Source: Methanosarcina barkeri MS (GTDB taxonomy: Archaea > Halobacteriota > Methanosarcinia > Methanosarcinales > Methanosarcinaceae). Taken from it: DNA of 64,000 nt. Below, piece by piece: positions 20,195 to 29,010 of this stretch. The stretch covers positions 3,521,168-3,585,167 of the forward strand of contig NZ_CP009528.1 of the NCBI RefSeq assembly GCF_000970025.1. Reading direction: 5' to 3'. A program made the position numbers and the translations under genes. The notes beneath the pieces are model-generated. The model made no database searches. It had not been told where the DNA came from and saw nothing but the letters and a program-made list of their open reading frames with translations. Each line of letters opens with the position of its first letter. The first letter of the stretch is position 1.

Positions 20195-20212
20195 TATTAC
20201 GAGTACGTAATA
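20195..20212. promoter_or_regulatory. Palindromic site 2, TATTACG-N4-CGTAATA
   Basis: Second perfect copy of the dyad (20195-20201 and 20206-20212) with a different 4-bp spacer, 95 bp before the start codon of the beta-helix gene. Conservation of the arms but not the spacer supports a protein-binding site. Confidence 0.6.
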
Positions 20213-20306
20213 TGAAATTTTGAGAATATTTGGGAAAGAAGTACCTTACTGTATGTTTTTTGATTTCACTTAAATCCCTATAAAAATCCAACCCAAAGGT
20301 GATACG

Positions 20307-21203
20307 ATGCAAAAAAGACAACTAGGAACCCTATTCCTGGTAACATGCCTTATTTTAACAACTATACCGGCTGCGTTAGGCGTTCAGAGTACAAAGGTAG
20401 TAACTGTTGCAGGAGACGGAAGTGGAGACTACAATTGTGATGGAAAAGCCGATGATGTCCAGATTAACCAGGCTCTTGAATTTGCTGCACAGAATCCGGG
20501 CACAACTGTCCACCTTAAAGGCCCGTTCACATATGATATAAGTGATTCTCTTCGGATCGGCAGCAACACAGTCCTTGAAGGAGATTCCGGTACAAAGATT
20601 AAGCTTGCCAAAGGACTACCTGTCTGGGGTGGGCGTGAGAGCAGTATTTCAGACAAGAAAGCCATGCTTATGGTTAGAGGCAGTTCTGCAAGCGGCGTTA
20701 CAATAAAAGGCATAACTGTTGATGGCAGTCAGTCCGACTATTATTCTGGTGTCAGGCTCGGAACCTCCTGTTATAACATGGCAACTATAGTAAACTGCAA
20801 CGGATTAACAATTCAGGATGTTACGTTCCAGAATGGATGTAATGATGCAATGCTCATTTCACAATCCAGCAACGTAGTGATAGCTTCCGTAACTGTAAAC
20901 AAATGTGGACACGATGGTGTATATGCCTATCATGTAAACGGCATCACAGTTAAGAATTGTAATTTTATCAACCGGACTAATTCGTCCGTTAGATTCGATT
21001 CCGTTATCAATGGTGTCATGAAAAACAATGAATGTACTACATCTGGCGGTGGATACGCAGGCCTGGAATTACAGGGAACTCTTAAAAACATAGAAGCTTC
21101 TGGCAACTATTTCCATGACTTATCTGCCCCTGCAGTAGTGCACTTAAATACAAAAGAAACTGGTGTAAATATCCACGATAACAGAATTGAAAACTGTGGA
21201 TAA
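20307..21203 (+). CDS. Secreted right-handed parallel beta-helix protein
   Basis: A signal peptide (MQKRQLGTLFLVTCLILTT, cleavage after AALG) is followed by VTVAGDGSGDYNCDGKADD, the usual entry motif of pectate-lyase-like folds with its INQAL helix. The rest is a series of beta-helix coils (VTIKGITVDG, LTIQDVTFQNG, VVIASVTVNKCG, ITVKNCNFIN, GVMKNNECTT). At 298 residues it is close to the N-terminal domain of Methanosarcina disaggregatase-type proteins but lacks any C-terminal anchor. It may bind or cleave the methanochondroitin matrix or another surface polysaccharide; this is inferred. GGTGAT lies just upstream of ATG 20307. Two palindromes upstream suggest dedicated regulation. Confidence 0.82.
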   Translation: MQKRQLGTLFLVTCLILTTIPAALGVQSTKVVTVAGDGSGDYNCDGKADDVQINQALEFAAQNPGTTVHLKGPFTYDISDSLRIGSNTVLEGDSGTKIKLAKGLPVWGGRESSISDKKAMLMVRGSSASGVTIKGITVDGSQSDYYSGVRLGTSCYNMATIVNCNGLTIQDVTFQNGCNDAMLISQSSNVVIASVTVNKCGHDGVYAYHVNGITVKNCNFINRTNSSVRFDSVINGVMKNNECTTSGGGYAGLELQGTLKNIEASGNYFHDLSAPAVVHLNTKETGVNIHDNRIENCG

Positions 21204-22008
21204 GATATTTTCTGATTGGAAAACTCTCAGTTAATCAACTGAGATTTACTCCAATTTATTTTCGAATGAGATCAGGATTAATATAAGATCAGTAGTTAAA
21301 AATTGGCTGTTTTCCTGTGAACTTCTAGATTTCTATAATCTTGTGCCAAAGATATCTACTTTTTTACCTAGATTAACAGCATATTCTTGTAATACTCCTC
21401 TTTGTTTGAAATCATCCATTTTGTTTGAAATCATCCATTTTGTTTGAAATTCATCCATTTTGTTTCCAAACCACCTGTCTTTTTTGAAATCATCTGTTTT
21501 GTTTGAAATCATCTGTTTTGTTTGAAATCATCTGTTTTGTTTGAAATCATCTGTTTTGTTTGAAATCATCTGTTTTGTTTGAAATCATCTGTTTTGTTTG
21601 AAATCACCTGTTTTGTTTCAATCACATAATACCTGTTTTTGTTTTCATGAGTGCGTCACGTCTCCGAACGAATACTTTATGACGCCTATACTTTACCAGT
21701 TTTTGAAACTTAATAGGTCGGCGTCTCAATAACATCTAGATAAACTTTTCGGTGAAGAAACTTTCAACATATCCTTGATTTGACATGACAATTTATCCTG
21801 AAAAAGTGATATACAATCCTCGGATACGGAACAATTTGCTTAGTCCACCATCCGATAGCGTTATACAGAAGATTTAAGCTGTAAAAGAAAAATTAAAAAA
21901 ATTCAAGCATATAATTACTCAGGCATAAAATTATTTACCCGAAAGATATACCAGCATATAGATATATTTGCTTATATACATAATTTGACTTGTAATTCGG
22001 AGGGGGAC
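21204..22008. other. Intergenic region with minisatellite (805 bp)
   Basis: The left third holds the 19-bp tandem array listed separately. The rest has no recognised gene. A TATA-like TATATATTTGCTTATATACA (about 21960) about 40 bp before the iron-sulfur flavoprotein start is the probable promoter of the oxygen-defence operon. Confidence 0.5.
21401..21619. repeat. 19-bp tandem repeat, about 11 copies
   Basis: Unit tttgaaatcatctgttttg is repeated head to tail. The central copies (about 21484-21603) are identical, while the left copies (atcatccattttg) and the last copy (atcacctg) have drifted, a pattern of ongoing expansion from the centre. Confidence 0.95.
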
Positions 22009-22692
22009 ATGCAAGAAACCGAAGCCAAACCTATACGAATTCTCGGAATATCCGGAAGTCCCAGAAATATGGCAACTGATTTTCTGATCCGGGAAGCGCT
22101 GAAGATTGCAGAGGAGAAATATGGTGCAGAAACCGATTACTTTTCTGCAAAAGGGAAAAAGCTGAACTTTTGCATCCACTGCGACTTCTGTCTAAAAACA
22201 AAGGAAGGCTGCATTCATAAGGATGATATTTCAGCCGAGCTATACGACAAAATGATCTGGGCAGACGCCTGGATTATCGGAACTCCTGTTTATCAGGGAA
22301 CGCTGAGCGCTCAGACTAAAACAATTATGGATAGATGCAGAGCCGTAGTTGCCAAAAACCCAAAGGTTTTTTTGAATAAAGTTGGAATGGGCATTGCAGA
22401 CGGAGGAGACAGGATGGGGGGACAGGAACCGGCTATCCAGACTATCCTGAACTTTTATGTGATCAATGAAATGATACCTGTGGGAGGAGGCTCTTTTGGA
22501 GCTAACCTGGGGGGGACATTCTGGTCTAAGGACAAAGGGGCAGAAGGAGTCTCAGAAGATTCCGAAGGCATGAGAAGCCTTAGAAGAACCCTTAAAAAAC
22601 TTGTCCAGACAACCCGGCTTGTAAAAAATGCTTCTTCAGGAACGGAATCCAAACCCCAGTCGTCTGAAACGAAAAAAGAAGAAAGCAAATGA
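22009..22692 (+). CDS. Iron-sulfur flavoprotein (Isf family)
   Basis: The protein is an NADPH-dependent-FMN-reductase-like flavodoxin fold with ILGISGSPRNMATDFL at the N-terminus (FMN phosphate loop) and the compact cysteine motif CIHCDFCLKTKEGC that binds one [4Fe-4S] cluster in Isf. TPVYQGTLSAQTKTIMDR is the second FMN-site segment. In Methanosarcina, Isf takes electrons from ferredoxin and reduces O2 and H2O2. The start is ATG 22009 after GGAGGGGG; a TTG eight codons upstream overlaps that site. At 227 residues it is slightly longer than usual because of a Ser/Lys-rich tail. It heads a four-gene operon with AfpA, a rubrerythrin-like protein and FprA. Confidence 0.9.
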   Translation: MQETEAKPIRILGISGSPRNMATDFLIREALKIAEEKYGAETDYFSAKGKKLNFCIHCDFCLKTKEGCIHKDDISAELYDKMIWADAWIIGTPVYQGTLSAQTKTIMDRCRAVVAKNPKVFLNKVGMGIADGGDRMGGQEPAIQTILNFYVINEMIPVGGGSFGANLGGTFWSKDKGAEGVSEDSEGMRSLRRTLKKLVQTTRLVKNASSGTESKPQSSETKKEESK

Positions 22693-22785
22693 TGTAAACT
22701 TTGGAAGATGGATTTTCAGGATTCAGGTTAATCAGGAAGAAAAATAATTCCATGATTTGTCAGAACCAGTTAAGGAGGAGTTATT

Positions 22786-23421
22786 TTGGTAGAATCATTA
22801 AATAAGAACATCAAGCGAATAGCATGGGGAATTACAGGTTCGGGAGACCAGATGATTGAGACCTACAGCATTCTGGTAGACATTAAGAACCGAACAAATG
22901 TTGAAGCAATGGTTTTTCTCTCTAAAGAGGGTGAGACCGTAATGAAATGGTATCATCTCTGGGATAAAATCCAGAAAGACTTTCCTAACTTTAAGGTGGA
23001 TGCAGGCCCTAACTCCCCGTTCATTGCAGGCCCACTGCAGATGGGATACTACGACTTCTTATTGATAGCCCCGGCAACCGCCAATACCGTGGCAAAAATT
23101 GTGTATGGGATTGCAGATACCCTTGTTACAAACGCCGTTTCTCAGACTGGAAAAGGACAAACACCTATTTTCATCCTGCCAGTAGACCAGAAAAGAGGGA
23201 GTGTAAAAACCTCTGCACCCAGTGGCAGAGCCTTTGAACTTAATATGCGTGAAGTAGATGTTCAAAACTCGGAAAAACTTGCACAGATGGAAAATATCAC
23301 GGTGCTTAAAAGCCCCTACGAAATTTATGACATATTCGGGCTTGAGCGACCTACTGAAGATATAATCCTGAAAGTGAAAGAACGAAAAAAGAAGAAAACT
23401 CAGGAAGAAACCAGGATATAA
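22786..23421 (+). CDS. afpA: Archaeoflavoprotein AfpA
   Basis: The protein belongs to the flavin-binding HFCD-like group: WGITGSGDQMIET at the N-terminus, PFIAGPLQMGYYDFLLIAPATANT in the middle and GIADTLVTNAVSQ. It closely fits the archaeoflavoprotein AfpA family, an FMN protein shown in Archaeoglobus to be reduced by ferredoxin and to interact with iron-sulfur flavoprotein. The start is TTG 22786, with AAGGAGGAG just upstream. The C-terminus ends in a run of Lys. Position between isf and the rubrerythrin gene supports a role in electron delivery for oxygen or peroxide reduction. Confidence 0.85.
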   Translation: MVESLNKNIKRIAWGITGSGDQMIETYSILVDIKNRTNVEAMVFLSKEGETVMKWYHLWDKIQKDFPNFKVDAGPNSPFIAGPLQMGYYDFLLIAPATANTVAKIVYGIADTLVTNAVSQTGKGQTPIFILPVDQKRGSVKTSAPSGRAFELNMREVDVQNSEKLAQMENITVLKSPYEIYDIFGLERPTEDIILKVKERKKKKTQEETRI

Positions 23422-23476
23422 AAACTTTAAAAATTAGGTAATCTGAATATATAAGTTATCATAGGGGGTAAGAAGT

Positions 23477-23983
23477 ATGAGAAGCACGTATCAAGATGTA
23501 GTAGAGGAAGTAAAAAATCTTAAAGGAATTGAAGAAGCCGTAGCTCTGGCAATTGAGAGGGAAACAGAGGCAAGAGACTTCTACTTGAGTAAAGCTGCTT
23601 TAATGGACAAACCGAAATTTAAGGAACTCTACGAGTACCTGGCAAATGAAGAGGCAAAACATCTTGGCTATCTTGAAAGATATCGGGATCAAAATGAGCT
23701 GCTCGTAACCAGTACGGAAATTCCGAGTGGCCAGTCTTTCACCCCTGAGTTTGATATGGGCCGCATAAAAGGTGGAGAGGTTACGCTTGGAGATGCGGGC
23801 ATCCTTGTTGCAGCCCTGAGGCACGAGAGAAAAAGTGAAGATTTTTATTTGGAAGTCGCAAAAAGGGTCGATGACGAAAGCCTGAAAACTTTCTTCGAGA
23901 TGCTAGCAGGTTACGAAAGAAGCCATTACGAGTTAATTGACCAGTTCCTGGAAGAGATTACCAGTTTCCGGATGCAGACCTGA
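23477..23983 (+). CDS. Rubrerythrin-like diiron protein (ferritin-like)
   Basis: The 168-residue protein is a four-helix ferritin-like domain. Two ExxH-type metal motifs are present: IERETEARDFYLSKA with LANEEAKHLGYLERY in the first half and LRHERKSEDFYLEVA with MLAGYERSHYELIDQF in the second. This is the diiron site of rubrerythrins. There is no C-terminal rubredoxin domain, so electrons must come from another protein, plausibly Isf/AfpA. It would reduce hydrogen peroxide in the cytoplasm. GGGGG lies just before the ATG. Only 21 bp separate it from FprA. Confidence 0.88.
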   Translation: MRSTYQDVVEEVKNLKGIEEAVALAIERETEARDFYLSKAALMDKPKFKELYEYLANEEAKHLGYLERYRDQNELLVTSTEIPSGQSFTPEFDMGRIKGGEVTLGDAGILVAALRHERKSEDFYLEVAKRVDDESLKTFFEMLAGYERSHYELIDQFLEEITSFRMQT

Positions 23984-24004
23984 AAAACCAGACGAGCTGC
24001 GAAT

Positions 24005-25213
24005 ATGGATACAGAAGAAACAGGTGGAGTCGTTGAACTCTCCAGTGGTGTATACTGGGTAGGAGCAATTGATTGGAACGGAAGAGATTTTCACGGATTT
24101 ACTACTCCCGGAGGAACAACCTACAACTCCTACCTGGTCATTGGGGAAAAGACCGCACTTATAGATACGGTAAAATCTCCCTTTGCAGGGGAGATGCTCA
24201 GACGCATTAGTCAAATTATAGACCCTTCAAAACTCGACTACATTGTAGTAAACCATATGGAACTTGACCATTCAGGTTCTCTGGCAGAGCTTAAAAAACA
24301 AACCGATGCTAAAATACTCATTACAAAAAAGGGCATAGATATCCTTAATGGTTACTTTAAAAGCTCAGGCAGTGAGAACTGGGACCTTGAGGTTGTGAAG
24401 ACAGGCGACCAGCTGGATCTTGGTGGCAAAACCCTTCTGTTCCTGGAAGCTACAATGCTGCACTGGCCTGACAGTATGGAGACTTTCCTGAAAGAAGACA
24501 GAATCCTCTTTTCAAACGATGGTTTCGGGCAGCATATAGCAACATCAAAAAGATATGATTTTGAAGTGGGAGATGTCCTTCCTGAAGCAGCCGAGTACTA
24601 CGCAAACATTCTCATGCCTTTCCATATGCCGCTTCTTCGTTATCTTGGGTTATTAACCAGGTTGGGAATAGAACCCTTGCAGATAGCTCCTTCTCACGGA
24701 ATTATATGGAAACGGGATCTGCCGAAGATCCTTGAGGCTTACAGATCGTGGGCTGGTGGAGAGGTAAAAGAAAAAGTGCTTGTGATATATGACACCATGT
24801 GGGGTAGCACAGAAATAATGGCAAACGAAATTGCCGAAACTGTCCGAGCCGCAGGTGTGGAGGTAAAACTGCTGAATCTTCGAAAAAGCTCAAGGAGTAA
24901 TATCATGAAAGAGATGCTTGATGCAGCCGCTTTTGCAGTAGGTTCACCGACCCTTAATAATGGGCTCTTTCCAACGGTCGGTGACTTCCTGGTATATCTC
25001 AAAGGCCTACGCCCCCAGAAGAAAAAAGCTGTGGCATTCGGATCCTATGGCTGGGGAGGAGGAGCAGTAAAAATCATAGAACAGGAACTAAAAAGCGCAG
25101 GAATTGAAGTGATTGGTCCCGGGTTGCAGGTAAAGTACAGACCATATGAAAAAGAACTGTTGAGATGCAAAAAGCTTGGAGAGCAGCTTGTAGCCATCGC
25201 AAAAAAGAATTAA
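24005..25213 (+). CDS. fprA: F420H2 oxidase / flavodiiron protein FprA
   Basis: The enzyme reduces O2 to water, in methanogens with F420H2 as donor. An N-terminal metallo-beta-lactamase domain carries the diiron ligands: HMELDHSGS (HxExDH), the His in TMLHWPDS, the Asp in SNDGFGQH, and SHGIIW. A C-terminal flavodoxin domain starts near residue 258 (VLVIYDTMWGSTEIMA, FMN loop) with SPTLNNGLFPTV and SYGWGGGAV. At 402 residues it is complete. It is the last gene of the oxygen-defence operon. Flavodiiron proteins may also reduce NO; the F420 assignment comes from the organism, not from a motif. Confidence 0.9.
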   Translation: MDTEETGGVVELSSGVYWVGAIDWNGRDFHGFTTPGGTTYNSYLVIGEKTALIDTVKSPFAGEMLRRISQIIDPSKLDYIVVNHMELDHSGSLAELKKQTDAKILITKKGIDILNGYFKSSGSENWDLEVVKTGDQLDLGGKTLLFLEATMLHWPDSMETFLKEDRILFSNDGFGQHIATSKRYDFEVGDVLPEAAEYYANILMPFHMPLLRYLGLLTRLGIEPLQIAPSHGIIWKRDLPKILEAYRSWAGGEVKEKVLVIYDTMWGSTEIMANEIAETVRAAGVEVKLLNLRKSSRSNIMKEMLDAAAFAVGSPTLNNGLFPTVGDFLVYLKGLRPQKKKAVAFGSYGWGGGAVKIIEQELKSAGIEVIGPGLQVKYRPYEKELLRCKKLGEQLVAIAKKN

Positions 25214-25424
25214 TTATTTTATTCCGACTCTCCGTTTAACATTTTTTTGACTCCATTTTTTGACTCCATTTTTTTGAAAGCCTTCCAGAAAGGTTTTCAG
25301 CCTTTCAGCCTCAATAGCCGTAGAGCCTGGAATTTTTGTTGGACGTCCTGCAAGAAATACTTTCACTCTGCTAGGCTGAGATTAATAAGTACTGAAGTAG
25401 TTTTTAGAAATAGAGGTGAATACA

Positions 25425-25838
25425 ATGGAGGAAATATTCAAAGGATTGATCGAGCGTGCTCTGTATTATGAGCAGTTTGAAAGTTACAGAAACATAAATC
25501 CCTCAGTACAGTTTGAAGATATGTCTATACTTAAACAAAAGGCACCAGTAATGAGTATATAAAACCGGATTATTGACGATAGCCTGGAAGCACTTGAGTC
25601 ATATAATAAAAAACTACGAATTGAAAAGCTGCAAATTAAAAACTGCGAATCAAAATGAAGTAAAACCTCTAAAGAATTGGAACGTTGAGAAGTAAGTTTT
25701 CAACATAAATCAATTGAAGTGGATCTCAAGAACAGACCAACTGAGATGCAAAAACTTCAAGAAAAGTCAGAAAAAACCGGAAACATGAAGAAATTCCGAC
25801 GAAAATTAAAGGCGGAGAGAAACTTACTTTTCAACTGA
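25425..25838 (+). pseudogene. Decayed coiled-coil gene with three in-frame stops
   Basis: A GAGGTGA site precedes ATG 25425, and a single frame of 137 codons runs to TGA 25836. It is interrupted by TAA at 25560, TGA at 25656 and TGA at 25686. The pieces read as 45 residues (MEEIFKGLIERALYYEQF...), 31 residues (IIDDSLEALESYNKKLRIEK...), nine residues, and 49 residues rich in Lys/Glu, all of helical, coiled-coil character. No stop is TAG, so pyrrolysine cannot explain it. The first 45 codons may still be translated. I do not recognise the parent family. Confidence 0.5.
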
Positions 25839-26054
25839 TTCCATTTAAACCTGTAATTTCTATCCCAATTACACAGGATAAAGTTTGAAGTCAATTTTTT
25901 ATAACTGTTTTTGAAAACATTTGCTGTAATTATTATATTATTCGGTCTTTCCTATGTAGAATCAACCACAAAATGTCGCATAAAATCAATTTCAATTATT
26001 CGGAATCATTGAATCCTTGATGACTGACTCGACACTAGTTTTTATTATGAAATG

Positions 26055-26690
26055 TTAGTATTTAACAAGTATCACTCTCGCCGGAGCTCCGTCCGTATCT
26101 ATACGGAGAGGCAGACCTATGAATGTATATTCCCCCTCAGGAACACCGGCAAGGTTGAGTCCTAAAAACAAAGTCGTATTATTAATAAGCAGTTCACGGA
26201 CATCATCGTCCCCGTCAGGTTTTTTGATGCTCAGGTAATCAAATCCCAGGGTTTTGATTCCGGCATTGACGAGGTATTCAGCTGCATCCATTTTAAGGTG
26301 TACATAATTTTCAAGGAATTGCACGTACCCAAGAGCCGAGTTTCTGGTCTTGAGAAGTACTATTTCTTCAGGTCCGATTTCAAACTCTTCAAGGTCCTGC
26401 ATATGAATTTCACTTTCTACCAGAGCGAGGTCAAAAACCCTGCACTTTCCATAAAAATGATCAAGAGGCAAGTCAGCAACTCCTTCTCTACCTTCCTGAA
26501 GATGCAGCCTGGACTCTACGTGAGTACCTGTATGGCTTCCAAGAGTCAGGATAGACTCGTTTACCTTATCCCTCGGAACAGAGGCATACCTCTTAATAGA
26601 AGGTCCCGGCTTTCCCGGATATACAACCATTTCTTCCGTAATCGGCAGTGAGATATCGAAAAATTGACGCAGAATGAAACCCCCATTCAT
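26055..26690 (-). CDS. Cyclase-family protein (kynurenine formamidase-like metal hydrolase)
   Basis: The protein starts FFDISLPITEEMVVYPGKPG and carries SHTGTHVESRLHL, matching the HxGTHxDxPxH metal-binding signature of the cyclase/formamidase family with Glu for Asp and Arg for Pro. Further on, FDYLSIKKPDGDDDVRELLI and LNLAGVPEGEYTFIGLPL are standard. The family hydrolyses amide or ester bonds in small molecules; the substrate here is unknown. The frame starts at ATG 26690, but a GGGGGT site lies after that ATG and 6 nt before CTG 26672 (LRQFFDIS), so CTG may be the true start (205 residues). It stands alone between repeats. Confidence 0.85.
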   Translation of the reverse strand: MNGGFILRQFFDISLPITEEMVVYPGKPGPSIKRYASVPRDKVNESILTLGSHTGTHVESRLHLQEGREGVADLPLDHFYGKCRVFDLALVESEIHMQDLEEFEIGPEEIVLLKTRNSALGYVQFLENYVHLKMDAAEYLVNAGIKTLGFDYLSIKKPDGDDDVRELLINNTTLFLGLNLAGVPEGEYTFIGLPLRIDTDGAPARVILVKY

Positions 26691-26820
26691 TCGTTAGCGA
26701 GAAGTCAGAATTTAAGTGCGTAGTCATCTTTGATTAAAATGTAACTGCGCCTTATTATAAAAAAGGACTTAAAACATTAAAAACTCTCCTCTGGCAGGAG
26801 GCGATCCAACCCTCCAAGTT

Positions 26821-26943
26821 AAACTATGTTATCAAGTTGAACTATGCTACGGGTCAAACTATGTTACCAGTTCAAACTACGTTACCAGTTCAAACTACGT
26901 TACCAGTTCAAACTACGTTACCAGTTCAAACTACGTTACCAGG
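26821..26943. repeat. 18-bp tandem repeat, about 4 exact plus degenerate copies
   Basis: Unit ttaccagttcaaactacg is repeated exactly from about 26865 to 26942; degenerate copies (ttatcaagttgaactatg, ctacgggtcaaactatg) extend it to the left. It lies downstream of the dehydrogenase gene. Its 18-bp period makes a spurious plus-strand frame with repeated residues. Confidence 0.9.
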
Positions 26944-26973
26944 GTGAGCTGCGCCGATCCTGTATATTGTTCC

Positions 26974-27966
26974 TCACATATTACTCACCACATATTCCGC
27001 AACTGCGTTTCCGACTTCCATTGTGCTAGCCGTCCCTCCGAGGTCAAGAGTTATGATTTTCTTTTGAAGCACATAGGCTATTGCCTCATCGATAATTTGC
27101 GACCGAGGTTCTCCCATCCATTCGAGCAGCATTTTTACACAGAGAATCGCAGCAAGCGGATTTGCAATACCCTTTCCGGCAATGTCAGGTGCGCTCCCGT
27201 GCACAGGTTCGAAGAAGGCATATTTCTCCCCTATATTGGCACTTGGGACAAGGCCGAGACTTCCTACAAGGGCTGCGCACATATCACTCAAAATGTCTCC
27301 GAAGAGGTTCGTTGTAACCACAATGTCGTACCTTTCAGGATGCATAATAAGGTTGTAAGCCATCGAGTCAACCAGCATATCCTCATATTCCACGCCGTTA
27401 GCACTGGCGGTTTGCCTGCAAACATCGAGGAAAAGCTTGTCGGATTTCAGGACATTGGATTTATGAACAATGGTCAGCTTGTTCTTTCTTTTCTTTGCAA
27501 GCTTACAGGCAGATTCTGCAATCCGCTTGGAACCTTTCCGGGTGACGACTCTTTTCGTCCAGGAGATTTCAGGCCCTATTTCTTCAATTCCAGAATACAG
27601 CCCTTCAGTGTTTTCCCTGACAATAATAAAATCGAAATCGTTTCTCCCTGTAACTCCTGTTATGCCGGGCAGAGGTTTTACAGGCCTGACATTAGCATAT
27701 AGGTCCAGTTCCTTTCGTATTGTCAGGAGCACACTTTTGTAATTCGGATCCGGTACAGTAGTAATTGCCCCAAAAAGGACAGCATCGCACCCCTTTATAG
27801 TTTCCAGATCATCATTTGATATTGCAGTTCCTGTCCTTTCCCACCGAGTATAGCCAAGCTCCAGGGAAACTTTTTCAAACTCAAGCCCGAAGGCATCAAG
27901 GACTTTAACAGCTGCAGGGATTACTTCCCTACCTATACCATCACCTTCGATTACAGCTAGTCTCAT
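26974..27966 (-). CDS. Isopropylmalate/homoisocitrate-type dehydrogenase (LeuB/AksF)
   Basis: The enzyme is a member of the beta-decarboxylating dehydrogenases. It shows the N-terminal [13 protein letters not shown], the substrate loop [18 protein letters not shown] (RxxLxxxxNxRP), [12 protein letters not shown], the metal-binding DSMAYNLI with [11 protein letters not shown], and the NAD-site [17 protein letters not shown], which favours NAD. At 330 residues it is complete. It could act in leucine synthesis (LeuB) or as AksF, the homoisocitrate dehydrogenase of coenzyme B synthesis. The LeuD-like gene 3.7 kb upstream on the same strand carries a homoaconitase-type loop, which tilts this one towards AksF. 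The family cannot be split by eye. Confidence 0.88.
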   Translation of the reverse strand: MRLAVIEGDGIGREVIPAAVKVLDAFGLEFEKVSLELGYTRWERTGTAISNDDLETIKGCDAVLFGAITTVPDPNYKSVLLTIRKELDLYANVRPVKPLPGITGVTGRNDFDFIIVRENTEGLYSGIEEIGPEISWTKRVVTRKGSKRIAESACKLAKKRKNKLTIVHKSNVLKSDKLFLDVCRQTASANGVEYEDMLVDSMAYNLIMHPERYDIVVTTNLFGDILSDMCAALVGSLGLVPSANIGEKYAFFEPVHGSAPDIAGKGIANPLAAILCVKMLLEWMGEPRSQIIDEAIAYVLQKKIITLDLGGTASTMEVGNAVAEYVVSNM

Positions 27967-28030
27967 ACTAACTGCATCTTAGTTAGTGGTATATGAATCT
28001 GGCGTAACTTTTTGAGACATCCAGGATTTG

Positions 28031-28591
28031 TCAGATCCAGAGTAGATGTTCAGCAAGGATTTTTCCACCAATCCCGATAAGGATAAGCCCTCCAATAATC
28101 TCGACTTCGTGCTCAAAAAAATGACCTATTCTGTACCCCAGGACTGCTCCGCAGAAAGACATGAAAAAGGTCACACAGCCTATTATAATCACAGGTTCAA
28201 GAATAGGAGTATTGAGAAAAGCAAAGCTAATTCCCACGGCAAGGGCATCTATACTTGTAGCGATTGCGAGCATCAGAAGCACCGGATAATTGAGGGAATT
28301 TATCTTCCCATCCGGATCTCCATAAAGAGCCTCATAAATCATTTTGCCTCCGATAAAGGCCAGAAGCCCAAAAGCAATCCAGGGAGCATAGTTTGATACA
28401 AAGCCACTTACTGCGCTCCCTCCAAGCCAGCCCAACACAGGCATAAAAGCCTGAAATCCTCCAAAAAAGAAAGCAAGCTTCAGTGCATCCTTTAGATGAA
28501 AAGGCCGTATAGTAGTACTGCTGGACATGGAAACTGCAAATGCATCCATTGAAAGCCCAAGTCCTAAAAGGAAATTAGTCAGGAAAGACAT
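28031..28591 (-). CDS. mntP: Manganese efflux pump MntP
   Basis: The 186-residue protein has six hydrophobic helices arranged as two related halves, each with an acidic motif: GLSMDAFAVSMS in helix 1 and TSIDALAVGIS in helix 4. This is the MntP (DUF204/YebN) signature of proton-coupled Mn2+ exporters. It would remove excess Mn from the cytoplasm. There is no manganese riboswitch-like leader visible; the upstream region is taken by the 30-bp tandem array at 28651. It lies 64 bp upstream of the LeuB/AksF start on the same strand. Confidence 0.93.
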   Translation of the reverse strand: MSFLTNFLLGLGLSMDAFAVSMSSSTTIRPFHLKDALKLAFFFGGFQAFMPVLGWLGGSAVSGFVSNYAPWIAFGLLAFIGGKMIYEALYGDPDGKINSLNYPVLLMLAIATSIDALAVGISFAFLNTPILEPVIIIGCVTFFMSFCGAVLGYRIGHFFEHEVEIIGGLILIGIGGKILAEHLLWI

Positions 28592-28650
28592 TAGGTTAAC
28601 TCCAGTTTCGTTTTATGAATGAGATTTTTCGGGATCGTTAAATCATTAGT

Positions 28651-29010
28651 ACATGATTTAGGGATAGTTAGAGTTTTAAAACATGATTAGGAGATATTTA
28701 AAGATTCAACACGCGATGTAGGGATATTTAAAGGTTTAACACGTGATATAGAGATAATTAGGTAGTTAACACGTGATATAGAGATAATTAGGTAGTTAAC
28801 ACGTGATATAGAGATAATTAGGTAGTTAACACGTGATATAGAGATAATTAGGTAGTTAACACGTGATATAGAGATAATTAGGTAGTTAACACGTGATATA
28901 GAGATAATTAGGTAGTTAACACGTGATATAGAGATAATTAGGTAGTTAACACGTGATATAGAGATAATTAGATAGTTAACACGTGATATAGGTATAATTA
29001 GAGCTTCAGT
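28651..29010. repeat. 30-bp tandem repeat, 12 units, homogenised in the centre
   Basis: Units align every 30 bp. Seven copies from 28741 to 28950 are identical (each with gttaacacgtgatatag across the junction), the eighth has one change, and the outer units on both sides are progressively degenerate. There are no spacers, so it is not CRISPR. The period is a multiple of three and creates a spurious minus-strand frame repeating SRVNYLIISI. It sits just upstream of mntP. Confidence 0.97.

Larger units (their letters stand above)
19343..20306. other. Long intergenic region upstream of the beta-helix gene (964 bp)
   Basis: No gene is seen. It contains the sequence TGACCAGGCTCTTACACA (19604-19621), which recurs with one change at 29934-29951 and may be an old transposon end, and two identical-arm palindromes at 20083 and 20195 listed separately. 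Confidence 0.5.

Noticed and set aside
25560-25688. In-frame stops as recoded pyrrolysine codons
   Set aside because: Methanosarcina uses TAG for pyrrolysine; these stops are TAA and TGA.
26844-27029. Plus-strand frame with YQFKLR repeats
   Set aside because: Explained by the 18-bp tandem repeat next to the dehydrogenase gene.
28651-29010. Regular repeat array that could be taken for CRISPR
   Set aside because: The 30-bp units are directly adjacent with no spacers, and no cas gene is in the window.
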